The position numbers and the translations under genes are program-made. Of a stretch of 25,516 nt of DNA, positions 17,147-22,280 are shown in pieces (within the stretch, counting starts at the first letter, position 1; every line of letters begins with the position of its first letter). Origin of the DNA: Acidobacteriota bacterium (GTDB lineage Bacteria; Acidobacteriota; HRBIN11); assembly GCA_030550225.1 (NCBI GenBank), contig JAUQPV010000009.1:1-25516 (forward strand), read 5' to 3'. The notes under the pieces are model-generated. The model was not told the DNA's origin. It saw nothing but the letters and a program-made list of their open reading frames with translations, and searched no databases.

Positions 17147-17175
17147 ATTGTATCGAACTGGGCCGGTGGCATCAA
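17147..17175 (-). promoter_or_regulatory. Promoter for the anti-sigma kinase gene
   Basis: On the minus strand TTGATG (17170-17175), a 17-base spacer and TACAAT (17147-17152) form a sigma-70 type site. The -35 hexamer covers the first base of the divergent AcsE-like gene, so RNA polymerase here could hinder translation or transcription initiation of that gene. Confidence 0.55.
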
Positions 17176-17951
17176 TGAGTGTCTATCGGTTGATCGCCCA
17201 AAATCTTAACGGCGTGCGGCCCGACGTGCGACGGGCCCTGTCCGAAAGCCGGTGGGCCTGGGTCGACCGGCTCGTCCGACGCTTGGCTCGGGTCGGCGTG
17301 TACGGCATCGACATTCAGATCGACTGGCCCGGGGCGGACCGGATCGCCCTTTACGAGGGTCTCATCCGGCGGCTCCATGAGACGGCCCCCGACGTCCGGC
17401 CCGTGATCGACTGGCCGGACCCGACGGCGTGGGCCCGCCTCCTGCCCCAGTGTCCCGTGCGGCCTGTCGTGAACTCCCTGGCGGCCTATCCTCTCCTCCC
17501 GGCGGCCCTGGACGTCATCGGCCAGTTCCGGCCTGAGGTCATCGTCCTGTGCGCGACGGAGGAGACGACGCGGCTGACGCCGGCGGAGCGCCTCGAGCTG
17601 GCTTACGAAGCCTACCGGGCCCTTCGGGCTTGCGGCTTAGAAGACGAGGCCATCTACTTCGACGCCGTCCTGTTCCCCCTCGTGTACCGTCGGCCCGGGA
17701 CCGACCCGATGGACACCCTGGAGACCATCCGGCGGCTCCGAGATCATTTCCCCCGGTGTCATGTCCTGGTCGGTCTGGCGAACCTCACGTTCCGGTGGGG
17801 GGCCGACGATCGAGCTAAGGTGGCCTGTCAGGCGACTTTCCTGGCGATGGCCGTCGCCGCCGGCCTGGACACCGTGATCCTGGACCCCCTCATACCGACC
17901 CTCCGGCGCGTGTGGTCGGCGGCCCAGGCGATCGTAAAGGGTGACGACTAA
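17175..17951 (+). CDS. Pterin-binding, AcsE-like methyltetrahydrofolate methyltransferase family protein
   Basis: A 258-residue TIM-barrel protein of the pterin-binding superfamily (dihydropteroate synthase, AcsE, MetH fold). It resembles AcsE-type enzymes, which transfer the methyl of methyltetrahydrofolate to a corrinoid protein: RLARVGVYGIDIQID (37-50), a VIDWPDP segment (78-83) in place of the usual LDTTNP, RPVVNSLAA (96-104), LDVIGQFRPEVIVLC, AIYFDAVLFPLV (159-170), DTLETIRRLRDHFP and VLVGLANLTF (198-207), ending in AAGLDTVILDPL. Asn100 and Asn203 correspond in position to conserved pterin-contact residues. The ATG at 17175 has GGTGG upstream. No CO dehydrogenase/acetyl-CoA synthase or corrinoid protein gene is adjacent, so a role in one-carbon metabolism is inferred only from the family. 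A repeat tract follows four bases after the stop. Confidence 0.78.
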   Translation: MSVYRLIAQNLNGVRPDVRRALSESRWAWVDRLVRRLARVGVYGIDIQIDWPGADRIALYEGLIRRLHETAPDVRPVIDWPDPTAWARLLPQCPVRPVVNSLAAYPLLPAALDVIGQFRPEVIVLCATEETTRLTPAERLELAYEAYRALRACGLEDEAIYFDAVLFPLVYRRPGTDPMDTLETIRRLRDHFPRCHVLVGLANLTFRWGADDRAKVACQATFLAMAVAAGLDTVILDPLIPTLRRVWSAAQAIVKGDD

Positions 17952-17955
17952 CTTC

Positions 17956-18010
17956 TTAGGCAGATGGGCAGGTCGGAAGGACGGCAAAGAGCAAAGGGCT
18001 TAGAGCCAAG
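17956..18010. repeat. Octamer family B tract joined to heptamer family C tract
   Basis: TTAGGCAG, ATGGGCAG, GTCGGAAG (8-bp period, 17956-17979) pass directly into GGCAAAG, AGCAAAG, GGCTTAG, AGCCAAG (7-bp period, 17983-18010). The tract spans the 80-base gap before the yggS start. Confidence 0.75.
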
Positions 18011-18031
18011 AGCAGGAGTGGGGAACCCTCC

Positions 18032-18751
18032 GTGAGCTTCCACGAAGTCATCGCTGAACGGGTTCGAATCGTGCAGGACCGCATCCGACGGGCGGCCGCC
18101 CGGGCCGGCCGCCCGCCTGACGAAGTCCTGTGCGTCGCCGTCAGCAAGGCCTTTGGACCGGAGGCCGTCCAGGCCGCCTATGAAGCGGGCCTTCGCCACT
18201 TCGGAGAAAACCGCGTCCAGGAAGCCCGGGCCAAGGTCCCCCTTTGTCCGCCCGGCCTGACGTGGCACCTGGTCGGCGCCTTGCAGACGAACAAGGCCGC
18301 CTGGGCCGTGCGGCTGTTCGAGTGGGTCCACTCGGTCGACCGGGTGGACCTCGTCACCGTCTTAGAGCGGGCGTGCGAGCGTTACGGCCAGACCCTACAG
18401 GTTCTCATCGAGGTCCGGCTGTCGCCCGAGCCGACCAAGCACGGCTGTACGGAAGACGAACTGCCGGCACTCGTCGAACGGCTCGCCGGGTCGGCGCGCC
18501 TCCGCCTGGTCGGTCTGATGACCATCCCGCCCTATGACCCGGACCCCGAGGCGGCCCGGCCGTACTTCCGACGGCTTCGTCAGCTTCGGGACCAGGTCAA
18601 CGCCGACCTGGCCGCCCGCGGGGTTCCCTTGCGGCTCGACCACCTTTCCATGGGGATGAGCCACGACTTTGAGGTCGCCATCGAGGAGGGGGCCACGATC
18701 GTCCGCATCGGTCAGGCTATCTTCGGGCCCCGGCCGGAAGGTCGGTATTAG
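18032..18751 (+). CDS. yggS: PLP homeostasis protein YggS/PROSC family
   Basis: A 239-residue single-domain pyridoxal-phosphate-binding protein that maintains PLP and amino-acid balance and has no catalytic partner domain. The Schiff-base lysine lies in VLCVAVSKAF (Lys39). Other family marks are RHFGENRVQEARAK, WHLVGALQTNK, VHSVDRVDLV, LIEVRLSPEPTKHGC, LVGLMTIPPYDPD, LSMGMSHDFEVAIEEGAT and VRIGQAIFG. The start is GTG at 18032 (MSFHEVIAERV); AGGAG lies somewhat far upstream (13 bases). The next gene is yggT, reproducing the widespread yggS-yggT neighbourhood. The last two codons and the TAG stop lie in the first unit of a family A heptamer tract. Confidence 0.95.
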   Translation: MSFHEVIAERVRIVQDRIRRAAARAGRPPDEVLCVAVSKAFGPEAVQAAYEAGLRHFGENRVQEARAKVPLCPPGLTWHLVGALQTNKAAWAVRLFEWVHSVDRVDLVTVLERACERYGQTLQVLIEVRLSPEPTKHGCTEDELPALVERLAGSARLRLVGLMTIPPYDPDPEAARPYFRRLRQLRDQVNADLAARGVPLRLDHLSMGMSHDFEVAIEEGATIVRIGQAIFGPRPEGRY

Positions 18752-18920
18752 GTGTTGGGTGCTGGGTGTTGGGTATGAAAGACTACAGACTGCCGACCAT
18801 AGACCTGGTTCCGAAGCCGGGTTCGCTTCGTCTCGAGATGGGGTATCCCAATGACTCCGTTCGGTCTATGGTCCGTGGTCTATGGTCTGGGGTCTCTCTG
18901 GACCCAGCACCCAGCACCGG
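18746..18920. repeat. Nested palindromic heptamer island (A-G-core-G'-A')
   Basis: Family A units (TATTAGG, TGTTGGG, TGCTGGG, TGTTGGG) at 18746-18773, family G (GACTACA, GACTGCC, GACCATA, GACCTGG) at 18781-18808, a 54-bp core, inverted G (GGTCTAT, GGTCCGT, GGTCTAT, GGTCTGG, GGTCTCT) at 18863-18897, then inverted A (GACCCA, GCACCCA, GCACCGG) at 18901-18920. GACCATAGACC pairs perfectly with two GGTCTATGGTC sites, and GGGTGCTGGG with CCCAGCACCC. It fills the yggS-yggT gap and includes the yggS stop codon. Confidence 0.8.
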
Positions 18921-18944
18921 ACGTCAAAAGGAGGTCCACCGGCC

Positions 18945-19202
18945 GTGAAGAACGTGATCCTGACCGTCTTGGACTGGGCCATCCAGGTTTACATCTTACT
19001 CATCGTGTTTCGCGTCTTTTTGTCTTGGGGCTTTCTTCCCATCCGGTACTGGCGTTGGCTGATACGGCTCACGGAGCCGGTCCTGGCGCCCGTCCGGCGA
19101 CTCTTCGGCCGTTCGGCCGTCTCGACGGCCATCGACTTCAGCCCGGCGGTCGTCGTCCTACTGTTAGTCCTCCTCCGGCGGTGGCTCCGGTCCCTGGGAT
19201 GA
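18945..19202 (+). CDS. YggT family membrane protein
   Basis: An 85-residue inner-membrane protein with two hydrophobic helices (about 6-26 and 62-80). Between them lies RYWRWLIRLTEPVLAPVRRLF, the family signature around the conserved EP-(I/V)L-P-R. Members are linked to osmotic or shape-related functions and FtsZ-neighbouring clusters, but the biochemical role is not settled. The start chosen is GTG at 18945 because AAAAGGAGG lies ten bases upstream; the frame opens earlier but there it consists of a repeat. It is the second gene after yggS, separated by a long palindromic repeat island that could affect co-transcription. Confidence 0.85.
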   Translation: MKNVILTVLDWAIQVYILLIVFRVFLSWGFLPIRYWRWLIRLTEPVLAPVRRLFGRSAVSTAIDFSPAVVVLLLVLLRRWLRSLG

Positions 19203-19205
19203 CAG

Positions 19206-19346
19206 GGCCGTTCGGTTCGTGAAAAACCGTATGGATTCGGCCTTTCCGATCATGGCAAACGGCGAGTAGCGAATGGCGAACATAGATCCCCATTTCCCTG
19301 GCTCCCTACCTGCCCATCTGCCGACCGCCCTATCCCCTTATCTGTC
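19206..19346. repeat. Spacer repeat island (element H, heptamer family F, octamer family B)
   Basis: Element H (GGCCGTTCGGTTCG, then ATGGATTCGGCCTTTCCGAT) at 19206-19251 is followed by heptamers ATGGCAA, ACGGCGA, GTAGCGA, ATGGCGA (19252-19279) and octamers CATTTCCC to TATCTGTC (19291-19346). The octamer tract covers the stop codon of the convergent membrane protein gene at 19338. Confidence 0.7.
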
Positions 19347-19688
19347 CGGCAGGGCCGGCAGGCGGTTCAGGCGGGAGAGGCCCAAGGGCTCGGGGGACTG
19401 CTCCGGACGGGGTCCGACGGGTCGGTGGACCGACCGGGGCAAGCCGGCCATCGAGGGCATGGGCACCCGCCGGATGGCCAGGGGGGCCTGCTGAAGGAGG
19501 AACCATAAGAGTAAGAGGACGACCCAGGCGATAGGTTTCCACACCGGCGGGCCCGGACGCTTCTCCTCCAAGGGAAGGCGGCGGAGCCGTTCGATCAACC
19601 GCCGCGGCGGGCGGCCCGCCTCTCGGAGCGGTCGCAGAAAGGCCTCGACCTGTTTCCACCGGGGGTGCTGACGGCATTCCTCACACAT
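19338..19688 (-). CDS. Small CxxC membrane protein, possible anti-sigma factor
   Basis: A 116-residue protein with an N-terminal MCEECRQHPRW (Cys2, Cys5 and His8: a short CxxCxxH, reminiscent of zinc-binding anti-sigma motifs although not the canonical HxxxCxxC order), a helical basic segment (about 12-45), one membrane helix (about 52-72, IAWVVLLLLWFLLQQ) and a Pro/Arg-rich tail. The ATG at 19686-19688 has GGAG seven bases upstream. It lies 152 bases downstream of the ECF sigma gene on the same strand; ECF sigma factors are commonly followed by a membrane anti-sigma factor, so that role is inferred from context. The final residues and stop codon are supplied by an octamer repeat. No family is recognised with certainty. 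Confidence 0.6.
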   Translation of the reverse strand: MCEECRQHPRWKQVEAFLRPLREAGRPPRRLIERLRRLPLEEKRPGPPVWKPIAWVVLLLLWFLLQQAPLAIRRVPMPSMAGLPRSVHRPVGPRPEQSPEPLGLSRLNRLPALPDR

Positions 19689-19710
19689 GGGTTCTCCATC
19701 GGTCTCAGGC

Positions 19711-19784
19711 ATAGAGCAAAGGGCATAAAGCAAGGAGGACGATCCTTTCCTCCTACGGCTCTTTGCCCTTAGCTCTTTGTCTTT
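19711..19784. repeat. Inverted pair of heptamer family C tracts
   Basis: ATAGAGC, AAAGGGC, ATAAAGC, AAGGAGG (19711-19738) faces GGCTCTT, TGCCCTT, AGCTCTT, TGTCTTT (19757-19784). The two can pair as a long imperfect hairpin in the transcript joining the ECF sigma gene to the CxxC membrane protein gene. Confidence 0.75.
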
Positions 19785-19840
19785 GGCCGGGGACAGACCC
19801 TGCCATCTCGGTGAACCGACCCCCTAAGACTCAGCACCGT

Positions 19841-20542
19841 CTATTCTTCAACGAATGCAGTCGGCATCCCGATCACGCCTTCCGAAGCCGCCGGCCGGGT
19901 ATCCGCCGGGGCTAGAGCCGGATACTCGGCCTGGAGCCGTCGGGCCAGCAGATTCCGGGCCCGGTTCAAGCGGGACTTGACGGTCCCGACGGGGATACCT
20001 AGGGCTTGGGCGATCTCCTCGTAGGGGAGGTCCATGAATTCTCGCATGATAAGGACGGCTTGAAGTTCGTCGGGCATGTCCCGGAGGACCCGACGCAGGG
20101 CCCGACGGACGTCCCGACAAAGGAAGGTGCGCTCTTGAGCCCAGATGCTGGCATACCACCACTCCCGGGCCTCGAGCCAGAGCCGGCGCAGGAAGCGACG
20201 TTCATACCGCTGTCGCCGATAGGCGTCGATACAATAGTTGTAAGCCGTCCGCATGAGCCAGTACTTCAGATTCGTGTGGTGACCCAGCTTTTCCAGGTTC
20301 TGGAACAGTCGGAGGAAGATCTCCTGCGTGTACTCCTCGGCCAGGGTCGGACTGTGAGTGAAGTGATAGCAGAACTGATAGACCATGGGAGTGAAGGCCT
20401 GGACGAGCCACTCCCAGGCCTCGGGGTCTCCGTCTAACCAACGCCGGTACCACCGATGAGTCTCCAGGGGTGTGTCGGGAGGCAGTTGGAGAGACCCATC
20501 ATGGTGACTCTCGTCTTGGAGGTCCCGGTCTTTCGACGGCAT
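19841..20542 (-). CDS. ECF-type RNA polymerase sigma-70 factor
   Basis: A 233-residue extracytoplasmic-function sigma factor. Region 2 spans about residues 35-115 (MVYQFCYHFTHSPTLAEEYTQ, EIFLRLFQNLEKL, then LKYWLMRTAYNYCIDAYRR for -10 recognition). Region 4 spans about 160-215 (LRDMPDELQAVLIMRE, LPYEEIAQALGIPVGTVKSRLNRARN), a standard helix-turn-helix for -35 binding. Regions 1.2 and 3 are absent, as expected. The stretch between them (about 116-155) is longer than minimal ECFs. The ATG at 20540-20542 has GGAGGGG six to nine bases upstream. The gene downstream on the same strand encodes a small membrane protein that may be its anti-sigma factor. The regulon is unknown. Confidence 0.93.
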   Translation of the reverse strand: MPSKDRDLQDESHHDGSLQLPPDTPLETHRWYRRWLDGDPEAWEWLVQAFTPMVYQFCYHFTHSPTLAEEYTQEIFLRLFQNLEKLGHHTNLKYWLMRTAYNYCIDAYRRQRYERRFLRRLWLEAREWWYASIWAQERTFLCRDVRRALRRVLRDMPDELQAVLIMREFMDLPYEEIAQALGIPVGTVKSRLNRARNLLARRLQAEYPALAPADTRPAASEGVIGMPTAFVEE

Positions 20543-20646
20543 CGAATCCCCTCCGGAGCAGGCCGGCCGGGTGTGTCCCCGACCGCTGGGCCGGTCGAAA
20601 GGGGATCGATGATAGCCACTTTCCCGGGTCGGGTCCAGTCAATGGG

Positions 20647-20808
20647 GGGCAAAGGGCCCCCGAAGCGCAAAGGGCAAAGAGTTCTTGCTCTTTGCTCTAT
20701 GCCCTTTGCCCCTTGTCGGAGGCGGGTCGGGTGCGTACCCGATTTGTATCCTGTATCCTGCATCTTGCATCCCTTGCCTAACACCCAACACCCAGCGCTA
20801 ACACCCCA
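20647..20808. repeat. Chain of heptamer tracts C, C', D', A' before mnmE
   Basis: GGGCAAA-type units (20647-20681) meet the inverted CTCTTTG-type units (20685-20715); GGGCAAAGAG (20672) can pair with CTCTTTGCTC (20688) over ten positions with one G-T pair. Then come TGTATCC, TGTATCC, TGCATCT, TGCATCC (20745-20772) and ACACCCA, ACACCCA, GCGCTAA, CACCCCA (20781-20808). The last unit touches the first possible start codon of mnmE. Confidence 0.8.
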
Positions 20809-20811
20809 GTG

Positions 20812-22236
20812 ATGTATCCCTTGGAAGATACGATCGTCGCCGTGAGCACGCCGCCGGGCCGGGGCGCCATCGGCATCGTACGGCTCTCCGGACGCCGGGC
20901 CTTCGAGATGGCTTCTCGGGTGTTCCGTCCCCGGGCGGGGTCCCCGCCGGCGGGGGACGTCGGAACGGCCGAGATGCCCGTCGCCTGGCCCGTTCGTCGG
21001 GTCCTCCTGGGGACCTTCGTGGACCCCGCCGGGGATGAGCCCATCGACACAGGCTTCCTTATCCTGTTCCGGGGTCCCCGGAGCTTCACGGGCGAGGACC
21101 TGGCCGAATTCCACCTCCACGGAAGTCCACCCGTCTTGCGGGCCGTCGTCGATGTCCTGACCCGACTCGGGGCCCGACCGGCTCAGCCCGGCGAGTTTAC
21201 CTACCGTGCCTTTATCCACGGGAAGGTCGACCTCGCCCAGGCGGAGGCCCTCAACGACCTCATCCAGGCCGACGCCCTCTGGCAGGCCCGCTCGGCCCTT
21301 CACCACCTTCAGGGGCACCTGTCCCAGACGCTCCGAGCCTGGAAAGAGGACCTCATCGAGTTGATCGCCCGTTACGAGGCGGCCGTCGATTTCGGAGAGG
21401 CGGAAAACATGCAGTTCTTCGAGCCCGGCGAGGCCGAACGCCGGCTGGACGACCTCATCGGACGCATCGCCGACCTGCTGGCGACGTACCGGCAGGGCCG
21501 GGCCCTGCGAGAGGGCCTCCGGGTCGTCATCGTCGGTAAGCCGAACGCCGGTAAGTCGTCCCTCTTCAACGCCCTCCTGCGGGAGCCCCGGGCCATCGTC
21601 ACGCCCCTACCGGGCACGACGCGGGACTTCATCACGGAGCGCCTCATCGTCGACGGCCTGGCCGTCGAGCTCGTCGACACGGCCGGCGTTCGCCCGACGC
21701 CCGAGGTCGTCGAACGGCTCGGGATCGAGCGGACCCTCCAGCAAATCGCCGAGGCTGACCTCGTCCTGTGGGTCCTGGACGGGTCTGTCCCCCTGGACGC
21801 CGAAGACGACGCCGTATACGCCGTCATTCGGGACAAGACCTTTCGGGCTTTCCGGAACAAGGGCGACCTGCCGGCGGCTTGGCCACTCGAGGCCTTCACC
21901 GCCCGATACGGTGCGCCTCTCCAGGGGTCCATCTCCTGCGAGACCGGCGCCGGCGTGGCCGACGTGATGGACGTCATCCGAGCCGCCGTGCGGGACATCC
22001 AGCAGATTTGGCGAGACCACGCCGTCGTCGTGACCAACGCGCGCCACGAGGCATGTCTGCGACGGGCCCGCAAGGCCCTTCAGCGGGCACGGTACGGCCT
22101 ACGGACCCAGGCTCCCGAGCCCATCGTCTTGGAAGACCTGCGGTCAGCCCTACGGGCCCTCGACGAGATCACCGGCGAGACCGACGTGGAAGACATCCTG
22201 GGCCGCATCTTCGCCCAGTTCTGCATCGGCAAGTAG
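20812..22236 (+). CDS. mnmE: tRNA uridine-34 5-carboxymethylaminomethyl modification GTPase MnmE
   Basis: A 474-residue GTPase which, with MnmG, modifies the wobble uridine of several tRNAs; a potassium-dependent dimer. The N-terminal formyl-folate-binding domain (DTIVAVSTPPGRGAIGIVRLSG, then SFTGEDLAEFHLHG and PGEFTYRAFIHGKVDLAQAEA) precedes a helical domain holding the G domain: G1 GKPNAGKS (about 242-249), G2 PGTTRD, G3 DTAG, G4 NKGD. The protein ends FCIGK, with the conserved catalytic-region Cys. The start is ATG 20812, or the adjoining GTG 20809; neither has a Shine-Dalgarno sequence because the upstream 160 bases are repeat tracts. Translation may be leaderless or poorly initiated. It converges on the gene at 22275. 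Confidence 0.97.
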   Translation: MYPLEDTIVAVSTPPGRGAIGIVRLSGRRAFEMASRVFRPRAGSPPAGDVGTAEMPVAWPVRRVLLGTFVDPAGDEPIDTGFLILFRGPRSFTGEDLAEFHLHGSPPVLRAVVDVLTRLGARPAQPGEFTYRAFIHGKVDLAQAEALNDLIQADALWQARSALHHLQGHLSQTLRAWKEDLIELIARYEAAVDFGEAENMQFFEPGEAERRLDDLIGRIADLLATYRQGRALREGLRVVIVGKPNAGKSSLFNALLREPRAIVTPLPGTTRDFITERLIVDGLAVELVDTAGVRPTPEVVERLGIERTLQQIAEADLVLWVLDGSVPLDAEDDAVYAVIRDKTFRAFRNKGDLPAAWPLEAFTARYGAPLQGSISCETGAGVADVMDVIRAAVRDIQQIWRDHAVVVTNARHEACLRRARKALQRARYGLRTQAPEPIVLEDLRSALRALDEITGETDVEDILGRIFAQFCIGK

Positions 22237-22252
22237 GACGCGTATGCTCCCG

Positions 22253-22280
22253 GTTCGCCGTTCGCCACTCGCCATCACTG
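22253..22280. repeat. Heptamer tract, family F, running through a stop codon
   Basis: GTTCGCC, GTTCGCC, ACTCGCC, ATCACTG in 7-bp register. TCA at 22275-22277 is the TGA stop of the minus-strand gene that follows. The tract forms the junction between convergent mnmE and that gene. Confidence 0.75.

Noticed and set aside
18058..18074. GGGTTCGAATC resembling a tRNA T-arm
   Set aside because: It lies inside the yggS coding sequence, in frame with conserved residues, and no acceptor or anticodon stem surrounds it.
20600..20642. TTGACT and TATCAT on the minus strand as the ECF sigma promoter
   Set aside because: The spacer is 22 bases, too long for a sigma-70 promoter, and no clear ECF-type AAC/CGT pair was found.
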